Shown: piece after piece, positions 38,510-47,801 of the stretch
Position numbering within the stretch: the first letter of the stretch is position 1
Layout: every line of letters starts with the position of its first letter
Assembly (NCBI GenBank): GCA_963732655.1
Contig: CAVTAI010000017.1
Location: 1 to 64,000, forward strand
From: CAVTWS01 sp963732655
GTDB taxonomy: Bacteria; Actinomycetota; Acidimicrobiia; Acidimicrobiales; SHLQ01
Length of the DNA: 64,000 nucleotides
Direction: 5' to 3'
Program-made: the position numbers and the translations under genes
The notes under the pieces: generated by a model
What the model was told of the DNA's origin: nothing
Databases searched by the model: none
The model's input: the letters and a program-made list of their open reading frames with translations, nothing else

Positions 38510-41500
38510 TCAGCCGTCGCCGACGGCCTCGGTGGTCGTGGTGGTCGACGTGGGATCGGCGCTGACGGCAGGTTCGTCGAGGGTGCCCCCCGCCGCTTCG
38601 AAGGCCTGTTCCAGCAGGTCTCGGATCTGTTCCTGGAGCTCGGCATACTGCGCCAGGCCACCGGCTCCGCCCAGTTGCAGCGCCTCATCCGCCTCGGCCT
38701 GAAGTTGCAGCGCTTCCGCCAGCAACGATGAGACGTCACGCACTTCGGGAACTGTGGACTCGCCCTCGGTTCCGTCCGGGATCTCCCCGCCGGTACCGTC
38801 GGTGCCGATGTCCGCCAGATCGGTGTCGAAGACATCGTCGAGCGGCGCGCCGATGAGCTCCTCGAGGCCGGACTCCAAGTCGTCGGCCATGACGACATCA
38901 GCGCCGAGCGCGACGATCACCGCCTCGAGCTCGGGAACCGCGTTGGCCCCCTCGGCGCGGACGAACAGCGGTCGCACGTACACGATCGAGTTGCCGATCG
39001 GTACGAGCTGCATCTCGCCGAACCTCACTTCCGAACCCCGCTGGCCGAGCTCGGTCTGGAACCGCCCGACATCCTGCTCGTTGCGGATGCGCTGGTCGGC
39101 GAGGGTGGGACTGGCGATGTCGAACTGTTGACCGGCCAGCATCTCGTACTCCACGAGGGTGCCGTAGTTGGCGCCGTCGCTCCGGCCGACCATGAAGGCG
39201 GTGAGCTCGTCGAGCGAGCCCTCGCCGGCGGTCGCCGAGGCCGACGCGACGAAGGCCCGGAGCGCCGCGAACTCGGCGTCGTCATTGCCGGGCAGCTGGT
39301 ACACGCCATGCACGGGATCCATGGGACCGAGCGAGTTGGACGCCGCCGGGACACCGGCCACCGTCGCCGAGGTGTCGGTGGTGGAGCCATCGCCCTCGCG
39401 GCCCGGATCCTGCGCCAACGACCAGGCGTTGTCACCGCTGTGGAAGCGGCTGGACTCGTCGACGTGGTAACGGGACCAGACCGCGGTCTGCACCCGGAAG
39501 AGCGCATCCGGGTACTTCAGATGGGCGACCAGGTCGGCCGGAAGGTCGGCGTAGGGCTCGAAGAGGTCGGGGAAGGCCCGCTCGTACGCATCCGCGATCG
39601 GATCCGGTGACGGGGTCCGGTACAGGGTGACCGTGCCGTCGTAGGCGTCGACGACCGCCTTCACCGAGTTGCGGACGTAGTTGAACGGGCCGACGAGGCC
39701 GCTGCCTCGCCGCACCGCCGCCGAGGTCTGCTGCGCGTAGGGGTAGTCGTCAGTGGTGGTGTAGCCGTCGGCGATGTAGACGACCCGGCCGTCGTGCACG
39801 ACCGGATATGGGTCGCCCCACTGGAAGAAGGGGGCGAGGGTCTCCAGCCGGTCGCTCACATCACGGTTGAAGATCACCCGGGAATTGTCGGTCAGGAAGC
39901 TCGACAGCAGCGGCTCGAACTGGCCGAACCGCAGCGCGAAGGATGCGCGACGGATGAACGAATCGAGGCGCACTCCGTCCTCGCCCTCGTACGTGGTCAA
40001 CTCCGTCTGCTGATCGTCGCTGGTGTAGTCGACCTCCTCCCGGTTGGCGCCGATGATCGCGTAGCCCTCGAGGTTCTCACCGACGTAGATCTGGGGATGG
40101 TCGAGCGGCTCGGGGAACTCACTCGACTGGAGCGGCAGACCGCCGGCGATGAACAGTGGAGCGCCGCTCGCCGTGGTGCCCTGGGCCGGGGCGACGGCGA
40201 TCCCGTAACCGTGGGTGAAGCCGACGTGTTTGTTCTCCCAGCCCTCGGCGTTGTCGACATCGAGACCTCGGACGCCCAACACGACCGAGCTCAGCTCACC
40301 GTCGATCGTGTAGCGGTCGACGTCGAGCTGATCCGACCCGATGTTGCCGAGGAAGCGGTACACGTTGCGGCCCCGCTGCAGCCGCTCGAAGGCCTCGCCG
40401 GTGATGAGCGGATCGAGGACGCGAATGTTGCGCAGCACCGTGGCGCTCGCGCGGAGCTCGGCGGCGTCGATGTCCTCGTCGTAGGTGACCTGCTCGCTGG
40501 TGATGGTGTCGAGCCCGAAAGCGGCCCGGGTCGCCCCGATGTTGCGTTCGATGTAGAGCGCTTCCCGGGTCGACTCCGCCGGATTCACGGTGCGCCACTG
40601 CACGAAGGCCGGATAGATGGCACCGACCAGGATGGCCACGAACGCCCACAGCCCGACCGCCACCGCCGGCAGCGCCCAGCCGCGCCGCCGGATGTTCCAC
40701 ACGAGCAGGAGGGCGGAGAACAACGAGATCGCCAGCAGCAGGTTGATGGCGGGGAGCCGGGCCTCGACATCGGTGTAGCCGGCGCCGTTGACGAACCCGT
40801 TGGTCGACGTGGTCAGCTCGAAACGCTGGAACCAGTAATCGATCCCCTTCAACACCGCCAGGGCGGCGAGCAGTACGGACACGTGGACCTTGACCAGCGG
40901 CGTCGCCCGCTCGCCGGGGGTCTGCAAACGGATCCCACCATTGAGGTAGTGGGCGATCGCCGTCAGCACGAGGACGAACATCACCGCGCCGAAGGCCCAG
41001 TCGAGGACGAAGCTCAAGAACGGCAGCCGGAAGATGTAGAAGCCGACGTCTCGGTGGAAGAGCGGATCGTCGATGCCGAAGGACTCGGCGTTTCGGAACA
41101 GGATCCACTCGTTCCAGTGGTTCGCGGCGGGTACACCGACGATCAGCCCGAGCAGGGCGGCGATGCCGGTACGCACCAGCGCGATCCGCGGCCCGATCAC
41201 CCGGTGATAGTGCGCCAGGAGCTCGTCTTCGGGGCCCAGGGTGCGGGTCAGCGGATCGGGCCCCAGACGGTCGGCGACGACGAGGTTCACCCACAGCAGG
41301 AGCGCGAAGAACACCGAGAACACCACGGCGAGGCCGATCCGCACACCGACCACGCCGGTCCACACGTCGCCGCGGCCGAGGCTGTCGAACCAGAGGTAGT
41401 CGGTGTAGATCCGGGCCACGCCGCGAAGCGACAGGATCAACACGATGAGCATGGCCAGGCCGATGGCGATAGCCACTCGGCCACCCCGGAAGGTACGCCG

Positions 41501-41533
41501 ACGCGGCCGGGGCATGTCTCGAGCGGGACGCAT
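38510..41533 (-). CDS. UPF0182 family large membrane protein
   Basis: A 1007-residue protein from ATG 41533 (MRPARDMPRPRRRTFRGG). Seven or so membrane helices lie in the first 330 residues (VAIAIGLAMLIVLILSL; AVVFSVFFALLLWVNLVV; TGIAALLGLIVGV). The UPF0182 signatures include RIYTDYLWFDSLG, PLFHRDVGFYIFRLPFL and, in the large extracytoplasmic part, ERNIGATRAAFGLD, YGIAVAPAQ and YTTTDDYPYAQ. The C-terminus is acidic and helical (ALQLQAEADEALQLGGAGG), as is usual. Function unknown; conserved across actinobacteria and cyanobacteria. Confidence 0.92.
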   Translation of the reverse strand: MRPARDMPRPRRRTFRGGRVAIAIGLAMLIVLILSLRGVARIYTDYLWFDSLGRGDVWTGVVGVRIGLAVVFSVFFALLLWVNLVVADRLGPDPLTRTLGPEDELLAHYHRVIGPRIALVRTGIAALLGLIVGVPAANHWNEWILFRNAESFGIDDPLFHRDVGFYIFRLPFLSFVLDWAFGAVMFVLVLTAIAHYLNGGIRLQTPGERATPLVKVHVSVLLAALAVLKGIDYWFQRFELTTSTNGFVNGAGYTDVEARLPAINLLLAISLFSALLLVWNIRRRGWALPAVAVGLWAFVAILVGAIYPAFVQWRTVNPAESTREALYIERNIGATRAAFGLDTITSEQVTYDEDIDAAELRASATVLRNIRVLDPLITGEAFERLQRGRNVYRFLGNIGSDQLDVDRYTIDGELSSVVLGVRGLDVDNAEGWENKHVGFTHGYGIAVAPAQGTTASGAPLFIAGGLPLQSSEFPEPLDHPQIYVGENLEGYAIIGANREEVDYTSDDQQTELTTYEGEDGVRLDSFIRRASFALRFGQFEPLLSSFLTDNSRVIFNRDVSDRLETLAPFFQWGDPYPVVHDGRVVYIADGYTTTDDYPYAQQTSAAVRRGSGLVGPFNYVRNSVKAVVDAYDGTVTLYRTPSPDPIADAYERAFPDLFEPYADLPADLVAHLKYPDALFRVQTAVWSRYHVDESSRFHSGDNAWSLAQDPGREGDGSTTDTSATVAGVPAASNSLGPMDPVHGVYQLPGNDDAEFAALRAFVASASATAGEGSLDELTAFMVGRSDGANYGTLVEYEMLAGQQFDIASPTLADQRIRNEQDVGRFQTELGQRGSEVRFGEMQLVPIGNSIVYVRPLFVRAEGANAVPELEAVIVALGADVVMADDLESGLEELIGAPLDDVFDTDLADIGTDGTGGEIPDGTEGESTVPEVRDVSSLLAEALQLQAEADEALQLGGAGGLAQYAELQEQIRDLLEQAFEAAGGTLDEPAVSADPTSTTTTTEAVGDG

Positions 41534-41561
41534 CGAGCGTGAGCCTACCGGTCGGCTGGGA

Positions 41562-43325
41562 TCAGGCCGCCGCGCCGGAGGCGCTGACCACTTCTCGCAC
41601 CTGGTGGCTCCGCACATCCCGGTAGATCGAGCGGATGCGGGTGAGGATCCGATCCACGTCGCCCGCATCCTCCGACAGGCACGATGTCACCCGTCGCCGC
41701 ACCACTCCGACCACCGCGCTGGCGATCTGATCGGCCTGGGCGCGGCTCACGAGGTCGGCCATGCTGCTGGCCACCCGCGCCGCGTGGATGTCGGTCAGGC
41801 CGAGGAGCTCGTCGACCGAGATGTCTCCCTTTCGGCGCCGGACGAGGTCCAGCGCCTCGTTCTGCTCCTCGCTCAACGATCGTTTGACGGCCCGCACCAA
41901 CTCGTCGGCGAGCGCGGCCGACGGCGCCACGACGCGCAGGGTGACCGGCGCCGCCGGTTCGGCCGGGGGCGACGATGCGGTGTCGACGCGTTCTGCCGCG
42001 ACCGGTTCTGCCGTGACCAGTTCTTCCGTGACCGGTTCTTCGATTGCGGGTTCGGCGACCGCGGCCGGGGCCACGTCTTCGAGCACGGCCTCTGCCGATG
42101 CCAACCGCTCGAGGCGCCGCTTCCGCATCGTCGAGAAGAGGTCGTCGACATCGGGGGCGCCGGGAGACGTGGAGTCGTCGCTCACGTCAGGCGCGTCGTC
42201 GGGCGTCACGTCGGCGTTCGGCTCCTCCTGTACTGCGAGGTCGGGTTCGGACTCCAGCTCAGGTTCGGGTTCGGATTCCGGCTCAGGTTCGGGTTCGACC
42301 GCGACCGCCGCCGTCTCGAGTTCATCCACCGCCGCGTCGGGTTCATCCCCCTCCGGGTCGGGTTCCTCGATCTCGGGGTCGGGCTCGACCTCAGCTGCCG
42401 CGAGCTCGGCCTCGAAACCGGTCTCCACGAGCACATCGACCGGCACTTCCTCCGACACCACAAGAACGATCTCGACCTCGGCCGTCGACGGGCCCTGGGA
42501 GCTCAGGTCGACCATGGGATGACCGACCAGCCGAGCCGCAGCGATCTCCTCCTCCAGGTCTTCGACGGACAGCGGCTCGTCGACGATCCGGCGTCCGGCG
42601 GTCTCCGCGGCCACCCGTGCGTCCTGCAACGAGTACTGCAACTCCTGAGTCGACTCCTCCAACGTGCGCCGCACGTGGTCGTACGCGCCCAGGAGCCGCT
42701 CGCGGCCGGCGCGGAGCTGCTCGATCTGCGTGCGCATGGCGTGGCGCCGATTCGAGAGGTCCTCGAGCATGCGGTGACGCACCAACCGAGCCTCCTCGAC
42801 GAGGATCCGGGCCTCCTCGCGGCCGCGGGCGACCTCCGCCTCGATGATCTGATCGATCTCGGCCAAGCGGGCCTCGCCATCGGACTGGCGTTGCGCCACC
42901 GCCGCATCGGCCTCGGCCAGACGCTGCGACGCCACCTCGTCGGCCTGGGCACGACGGCGGGCGCTGTCGGCCCGAGCCGCCTCCAGGACGGCCTCGGACT
43001 GCGCTTCGGCCCGCTGGACCCGCTCCTCCGCCGCGTGACGACCGGCGACGATGACCCGCGTGGTCTCCTCGCCGACGAGGTGCGCCAGCTCATCGTCGTC
43101 GAGCTCGGACATCGACACGGCCCGGCGCCGAGCGGCGTCGAGCTCGATCTGCAGCGCGGCGACCCGCTCGTGGAGCACCCGCACGTGCGAAGCCACGGCG
43201 TGAAGATGTCGCCGGACCTCATCACGGTCGTACCCTCGGCGGGCGAGGGCGAACTCGGCGGCCGCGACCGCCTCGGGATCGGCGACGTCCAGGGAGGGAG
43301 CGCCTGGCGGCCAGGAGTCGGTCAC
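41562..43325 (-). CDS. DivIVA-like coiled-coil protein with acidic repeat linker
   Basis: About 587 residues from GTG 43325 (VTDSWPPGAPSLDVADPEAV). Residues 20-60 (AEFALARRGYDRDEVRRHLH) resemble the DivIVA N-terminal membrane-binding turn with its F-x-x-x-x-RGYD motif. A long coiled coil follows to about residue 250 (ERVQRAEAQSEAVLEAARAD and so on). Then comes a very acidic, Pro-rich linker of about 150 residues with EPEPEPESEPEPELE units, and a helical C-terminal domain. DivIVA/Wag31 proteins mark poles and septa and steer cell-wall growth. It sits between UPF0182 and the YlbL-type protease. ORF open slightly upstream to 43358. Confidence 0.65.
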   Translation of the reverse strand: MTDSWPPGAPSLDVADPEAVAAAEFALARRGYDRDEVRRHLHAVASHVRVLHERVAALQIELDAARRRAVSMSELDDDELAHLVGEETTRVIVAGRHAAEERVQRAEAQSEAVLEAARADSARRRAQADEVASQRLAEADAAVAQRQSDGEARLAEIDQIIEAEVARGREEARILVEEARLVRHRMLEDLSNRRHAMRTQIEQLRAGRERLLGAYDHVRRTLEESTQELQYSLQDARVAAETAGRRIVDEPLSVEDLEEEIAAARLVGHPMVDLSSQGPSTAEVEIVLVVSEEVPVDVLVETGFEAELAAAEVEPDPEIEEPDPEGDEPDAAVDELETAAVAVEPEPEPESEPEPELESEPDLAVQEEPNADVTPDDAPDVSDDSTSPGAPDVDDLFSTMRKRRLERLASAEAVLEDVAPAAVAEPAIEEPVTEELVTAEPVAAERVDTASSPPAEPAAPVTLRVVAPSAALADELVRAVKRSLSEEQNEALDLVRRRKGDISVDELLGLTDIHAARVASSMADLVSRAQADQIASAVVGVVRRRVTSCLSEDAGDVDRILTRIRSIYRDVRSHQVREVVSASGAAA

Positions 43326-43405
43326 GACACAGATGGTACGCCGAACCGCCCGAGGCAACCGGGATCTGTCGACCCGAATCGGGTCCGGGAGGCCGAGGGT
43401 TCGCC

Positions 43406-44593
43406 TCAGGGACCGCAGTCGGCCGTGAACTCCGGGATGACGCTGGTGTCACCGCCGTGCTCGGCCAGCGCCGCCAGCGCTTCGTCGAGTGACCGCACGC
43501 CGACCACCTCGATGCCCTCGACGTCTCGGACCTCGTCGACCTGCACCTCGGGAACGAGGAACAGTGTCGCGCCGTTCGCCCGGGCCGCCACCACCTTCTG
43601 GGGAAGCCCACCGATCGGGCCGACGCAGCCGGCGATGTCGATGGTCCCGGTCGCGGCAACGCGTGCGCCCCCGGTCAGCTCTCCGTCGGTCAAACCGTCG
43701 AGCAGCGCCAGGGTGAAGGCCAGGCCCGCGCTCGGACCGCCGACGTTGCCGGAGTCGATCTGCACGTCGAACGGCAGCGGCGCTTCGATGATGCGGGTCT
43801 CGACGCTGACGCCGAGGAACCCGCCGTCGCGATCGGGGTGCTCTTCGAGCACGACCGTCACATCGACCGGTGCGCCGTCGCGCTCGATCGTGAGCTCGAC
43901 CGACTCCCCGGGCGCGGCCGCGGTCAGGACATCCACCAGCTCCTGCGAGTTGGCGATCGCCTGGCCGTCGGCCTCCTCCACGACATCACCCCGCTCGAGG
44001 ATCCCCGCCGCCGGGCTGTCATCCACCACCTCCACGATGGCGGCGCCGTTGTCGTCGAACACGTCGTAGCCGAGGACGGTCAAGGCGACGAGGGTCGCCA
44101 CGGACTTCGAGACCTGCATGAGCTGGAGGTCGTCCTCCCGCTTCTCGTCACGGCTGCGACCCTGGAACACGAGGTCCTCGTCGACGATGTCGGTGTCGTC
44201 TTCGACATACCGGGCCCACAACCACTCGAACGCGCTGAGTCGGTCGACGTTGACCGTGGTGTAGAGCACCTCGCCCTCGCTCGGGAAGAACTCGAGCCCT
44301 TCGACGACGATGAACGGCTCGGTGGCGTTCAGAGTGCCGGGGCGGATGCCCACGGTGCCGGTCAATACGACCGAACCCGCCACACCCCCACCGAGCGCGA
44401 GCACCGACGCCACCACGCCCGCCACCAGCGGCCACCGGCGCGAACGGCCCGGTCCGTCGATGCGACTGTTCGGCCGAGGCGGCTCCACGAGGGTCGATTC
44501 GGCATCCGTCGAAAGGGCCGACGGTGGGGTAGGTCCGGCATCGGGCCAGGGAGGCCCGGGTAGGGTGGGGGGCGTCGTGTCGACCTGGTCCAT
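43406..44593 (-). CDS. YlbL-type PDZ/Lon (S16) membrane protease
   Basis: A 395-residue protein: Pro-rich cytoplasmic N-terminus, one membrane helix (LVAGVVASVLALGGGVAGSV), then a PDZ-like domain (AIVEVVDDSPAAGILERGDV) and a C-terminal Lon proteolytic domain. The Ser-Lys dyad is visible: Ser in NVGGPSAGLAFTL and Lys in GPIGGLPQKVVAA. No ATPase domain is present. Homologues (YlbL of Bacillus) are extracellular-facing membrane proteases linked to cell-division checkpoint control. ATG 44593 is opposite a plus-strand frame, treated below. Confidence 0.9.
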   Translation of the reverse strand: MDQVDTTPPTLPGPPWPDAGPTPPSALSTDAESTLVEPPRPNSRIDGPGRSRRWPLVAGVVASVLALGGGVAGSVVLTGTVGIRPGTLNATEPFIVVEGLEFFPSEGEVLYTTVNVDRLSAFEWLWARYVEDDTDIVDEDLVFQGRSRDEKREDDLQLMQVSKSVATLVALTVLGYDVFDDNGAAIVEVVDDSPAAGILERGDVVEEADGQAIANSQELVDVLTAAAPGESVELTIERDGAPVDVTVVLEEHPDRDGGFLGVSVETRIIEAPLPFDVQIDSGNVGGPSAGLAFTLALLDGLTDGELTGGARVAATGTIDIAGCVGPIGGLPQKVVAARANGATLFLVPEVQVDEVRDVEGIEVVGVRSLDEALAALAEHGGDTSVIPEFTADCGP

Positions 44594-44831
44594 CTTCGTC
44601 GTCTTCCTGGGGCTCCTGATCGCCTGGCGCCAGTGGCCGCCCGCCGGTCAGCCTGCCACGATCCGGCTCACGCCGGCGCGCGCCAGCAGCGACCGGATAT
44701 CGGCCCCGTCACGGTCGAACCGCTCGATGCCGCTCCTCGCCACCACCCCACGATCGACCCGGGGACCCTCCGGGCACCCGGACGACACCGACCCACCGGT
44801 CGGGCGACGTCCGCGACGCAAACCGGCGGCC

Positions 44832-44975
44832 ATGCGGATTCCCTGGTGGCGGCGCCTGCGGTCCGGTGTCGGGCTCGGCCTGCTGGTCGGGCTGCTCGGA
44901 CTCGGCCTGGCCGCGTCGATCGGACTCATCCTGCTGCTGGGTGGTTTCCTGCTCGAGCAGGTCGTGTCGGGCTGA
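44832..44975 (+). CDS. Small basic membrane protein
   Basis: A 47-residue frame from ATG 44832: basic start MRIPWWRRLRSG, then a single long hydrophobic segment (GLGLLVGLLGLGLAASIGLI and on) and LLEQVVSG. It could be a real single-pass or hairpin peptide. The frame remains open upstream to 44578 (VSTWSIFVVFLGLLIAW), which would add another hydrophobic segment, but the intervening Ser/Arg/Pro-rich sequence is not protein-like. No ribosome binding site is convincing, so confidence is limited. Positions 44594-44831 hold no other supported feature. Confidence 0.4.
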   Translation: MRIPWWRRLRSGVGLGLLVGLLGLGLAASIGLILLLGGFLLEQVVSG

Positions 44976-45008
44976 CCGACACCCGCGGCGGGGAGGCGCT
45001 GTGTCAGC

Positions 45009-45777
45009 TCAACGCCCGAACAGGCCACGGCGGCCCGACGACTGCGAGCTCGACTGGTCGTCGCCCCAGGCCCCCGGAGGGTTGAACTCTGGTGCAGGCG
45101 GCTCGTGAGGGGCCGATTCCGACGCTGCCGGTTCGCCGTAGCCGTAGATCGCGGCCTCGTCGTCGCCGAACTCATCGCTGACCTCGACCTCGACCCGCTC
45201 CGCGGACAGTTCGGCCGAGATCGGCTCCTCGAGCACCGGCTCGGGATCGGCGCCGGGACCCATGGCGTAGGCGGGATCCGAAGCCGGCGCTCCTGGCGCT
45301 TCCCAGACCGACCCCGGGGCCGGAACACCGTGCGGCTCGGCCGAGATCGGGCCACTGGAGCGGGGCGCCGCGGGGGCCGTTTCGACGGCCTGGCGTGGCC
45401 CCTGCGGGGCCGGGTCCTCCCACGGAGCGGCACCGCGATCGTCGGCCCAGGCCGGCTCGGCGGGCGGAGCGGGCTCAGCTGGGGACGCCGCGGCTTCGTC
45501 GGCGCGCCGGCGGAGGAGGCGCCGGCTGGGTCTCGGCCACGGGGGCGTTGACCTGGGTCGACGCCGCCTGGAGCGCCAGCGGAGCCGGGTCCTCGACGAG
45601 CACCCGGTAGTACGGCTTGACCTCGTAGTGCAGGCGGTCGAGCCGGAACAGCCCGGCGTCGGCGACGTCGTGCTCGTTGCGTAGCATCTCGACGTACGCT
45701 GCAGCTTCCCCCAGGTCGTCGAACTGCCGATACCGGGGTTGGGCTCCGCCATCCGTGATGATGACCATGTACGACAC
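45009..45777 (-). CDS. Hypothetical protein with small N-terminal domain and Pro/Ala-rich acidic tail (one frameshift)
   Basis: From ATG 45777: MSYMVIITDGGAQPRYRQF, a compact domain of about 70 residues (YVEMLRNEHDVADAGLFRLD, YEVKPYYRVLVED), then low-complexity sequence. The frame breaks near 45500-45520 in a GC run; in the other frame it continues RADEAAASPAEPAPPAEPAW to GRRGLFGR at 45009. Corrected length about 256 residues. The compact domain could be an SPOR- or ACT-like fold, but the family is not recognised. Divergent from the HEAT-repeat gene with about 75 bases between starts. Confidence 0.55.
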
Positions 45778-45853
45778 GTCGTTCTCCTACCTGCACCGTT
45801 GTCCGACCCCATCGGCGCCAGAGGGAACGACTTGAGCAGCGCGGGGACGCCAG

Positions 45854-46471
45854 TTGCATCCTAGGCAAGGTGACGAGGCCGAGATCGGGCAGCTGCGCCA
45901 TGCAGCGGTGATCGCCGGACACCGCGGCGACACCGCCACGGCCCGTCGTCTCCTGCCGACCGCGGATCCGGTGGTGCGGCGGCTGGCGCTCGGCGCCCTG
46001 CACCGCTCCGGCGGCCTGGAGGACCGCGACATCGACGCCGCGTTCGCCGATCCCGACCCAGGGGTACGAGTGCGCGCCATCGAGTTGGCGGTCGACCGCA
46101 TCCACATCGACCTCGTTCCGCACCTGCACGACCCCGATCCGCTCGTCTCCCAGACGGCGGCCTGGGCGCTGGGCGAGCGAGGCGCCGCAGCGAGCCACAC
46201 GATCGACGTGCTGTCGGCGGTGGCGACGGGGCACCGCGATGCGCTCTGCCGGGAAGCCGCAGTGGCGGCGCTCGGAGCCATCGGCGACGACGACGGCCTC
46301 CCGGCCATCCTGGCGGCGACCAGCGACAAGCCGGCCGTCCGGCGGCGGGCCGTGATCGCGCTGGCGCCCTTCGACGGCCCCGAGGTCGACGCCGCCCTAT
46401 CCCGGGCGCTGACCGATCGGGACCGCCAAGTCCGCCAGGCCGCCGAGGATCTCCTCAACGACGACGGGTGA
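45854..46471 (+). CDS. HEAT-repeat protein
   Basis: A 205-residue protein of tandem helical repeats: DPVVRRLALGALHRSGGLE, DPGVRVRAIELAVDRI, DPLVSQTAAWALGERG, DALCREAAVAALGAIGDDD, KPAVRRRAVIALAPFDGPE and DRQVRQAAEDLLNDDG. These are HEAT/PBS-lyase-type repeats used for protein contacts; no catalytic residues. The start is uncertain: TTG 45854 is the only in-frame option near the beginning, and a GTG lies about 50 bases later. Ends 49 bases before the convergent MreB gene. Confidence 0.75.
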   Translation: MHPRQGDEAEIGQLRHAAVIAGHRGDTATARRLLPTADPVVRRLALGALHRSGGLEDRDIDAAFADPDPGVRVRAIELAVDRIHIDLVPHLHDPDPLVSQTAAWALGERGAAASHTIDVLSAVATGHRDALCREAAVAALGAIGDDDGLPAILAATSDKPAVRRRAVIALAPFDGPEVDAALSRALTDRDRQVRQAAEDLLNDDG

Positions 46472-46481
46472 CTCCCGCACG

Positions 46482-46533
46482 ACACCCGTCAACGACAGGT
46501 GTCCCCCACACCACACCCGTCAACGACGGGTGT
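46482..46533. terminator. Two near-identical hairpins between convergent genes
   Basis: ACACCCGTC-AAC-GACGGGTGT at 46513-46533 is a perfect 9-base stem with a 3-base loop; a copy with one mismatch lies at 46482-46502. The second overlaps the last codons of mreB. A tandem duplication of about 31 bases produced the pair; it may serve as a bidirectional terminator. Confidence 0.6.
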
Positions 46534-47524
46534 CCATGAACATCGCTTTGACCGCTTCGTAGGACTCGATGCACTGGCCGGCGCCCAGCACCACGCACTC
46601 CAGCGGCGCCTCGACCAGGCGAACCGGCACCTGAGCCTCGGAGCGATGCGCTGGGCGAGGCCGCGGAGCATCGCGCCGCCGCCCACGAGGTTGATGCCCT
46701 GCACGATCAGGTCCTGCGCGAGTTCCGGCGGCGCCTGGGCGAGGCAGGACAGCACGGAATCGACCATGGCCGTGACCGGTTCGTCGATGGCGACCCGGAT
46801 CTCCTCCGGGTCGAGGACGACGGTCTTCGGCAGGCCGCTCATCAGCTCGCGGCCCCGCACCTCGGCGCGGACCTCGTCGTCGGTCGGCGCCGCCGACCCG
46901 ATGGTCAGCTTGATCTCCTCGGCCGTGCGTTCGCCGATGGCGATGCCGTACTCGCGGCGTACGTAGACCTGGATGGCGGCGTCGATGTCGAACGAGCCGA
47001 TCCGCACCGCCTGCAGGGCCACGATGCCGCCGAGCGAGATCAGCGCGGTCTCGGAGGTGCCGCCGCCGATGTCGACCACCATGTTGCCGACCGGCTCGTG
47101 GATCGGCAGGCCGGCGCCGATGGCCGCGGCCATGGGCTGCTCGATCAGCTGCGCTTCGGCGGCGCCGGCGCGGCGGGCGGCCTCGGTCACCGCTCGACGC
47201 TCGACCGCGGTGATCGCCGACGGCACGCAGATGACCACCCGGGGCCGGTTGAAGCGGCTGACACCGACCCGTTGCAGCAGCAGCCGGATCATGCGCTGGG
47301 TGACGTCGAAGTCGGTGATGGCGCCCTTGCGCAACGGCCGGACGGCGACGATGTAGCTGGGGGTCCGCCCGATCATCTGCCAGGCCTCGCGGCCCATCGC
47401 CAGCACTTCGCCGTTGCGGCTGTTGAGCGCGATGACCGACGGCTCGTTCAAGCACGATGCCCTCGCCACGCGCGTACACCAGGGTGTTGGCCGTGCCGAG
47501 ATCGATGGCGAGGTCACGTGCCAT
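46520..47524 (-). CDS. mreB: MreB-family actin-like protein (two frameshifts)
   Basis: From ATG 47524, MARDLAIDLGTANTLVYARG is the first phosphate loop. After a one-base error near 47447-47453 the frame continues NEPSVIALNSRNGEVLA, RKGAITDFDVTQRMI, VVICVPSAITAVERRAV, the second phosphate loop NMVVDIGGGTSETALISLGG, and INLVGGGAMLRGLAQRIAP. A second error near 46633-46645 returns to a frame ending EAQVPVRLVEAPLECVVLGA and MFMDTRR at 46520. The corrected length is about 335 residues, normal for MreB. It would polymerise under the membrane and organise wall growth. No mreC or mreD lies beside it. Both errors are single bases, so a sequencing cause is likely. Confidence 0.88.
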   Translation of the reverse strand: MARDLAIDLGTANTLVYARGEGIVLERAVGHRAQQPQRRSAGDGPRGLADDRADPQLHRRRPAVAQGRHHRLRRHPAHDPAAAATGRCQPLQPAPGGHLRAVGDHRGRASSGDRGRPPRRRRRSAADRAAHGRGHRRRPADPRAGRQHGGRHRRRHLRDRADLARRHRGPAGGADRLVRHRRRHPGLRTPRVRHRHRRTHGRGDQADHRVGGADRRRGPRRGAGPRADERPAEDRRPRPGGDPGRHRRTGHGHGRFRAVLPRPGAAGTRAGPDRAGHQPRGRRRDAPRPRPAHRSEAQVPVRLVEAPLECVVLGAGQCIESYEAVKAMFMDTRR

Positions 47525-47583
47525 TCAGGCGTGTCCGTCGTTCCGGGCCACCACGACCGGGTCGAGTCGATCCGGGCTATTCG

Positions 47584-47769
47584 TCATCGGCGAGGACCCG
47601 AATCGGCGACGGCGGTTCGTGGGTCCGATCGTCGACCATCAATCGAGCCGATGCAGCACCGCGTCGGGGTCGGCCGGCGGTGCGCCCGCCCGCTGAACGC
47701 CCACAGCACCAACGAGCCGACGACGCTCGAACCCACGGCTCCGAGCAGGAACATCAGACTCGTGCTCAT
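47584..47769 (-). CDS. Small membrane protein upstream of mreB
   Basis: The start MSTSLMFLLGAVGSSVVGSL and VLWAFSGR predict one N-terminal membrane helix. The printed frame ends after 61 residues with a tail rich in Arg; the neighbouring frame (RLMVDDRTHEPPSPIRVLAD, stop 47577) looks more like protein, so a frame error near 47690 is possible. Family unknown. Same strand as mreB with a gap of about 60 bases. Confidence 0.45.
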   Translation of the reverse strand: MSTSLMFLLGAVGSSVVGSLVLWAFSGRAHRRPTPTRCCIGSIDGRRSDPRTAVADSGPRR

Positions 47770-47801
47770 AGGTTCGAATCCGAGGTCGCCCAGCGTCTCA
47801 T

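Noticed and set aside
44648..44833. Minus-strand frame ending RSLLARAGVSRIVAG
   Set aside because: The only start overlaps head-on with the small plus-strand membrane protein start, there is no motif, and the upstream part of the frame is antisense shadow.
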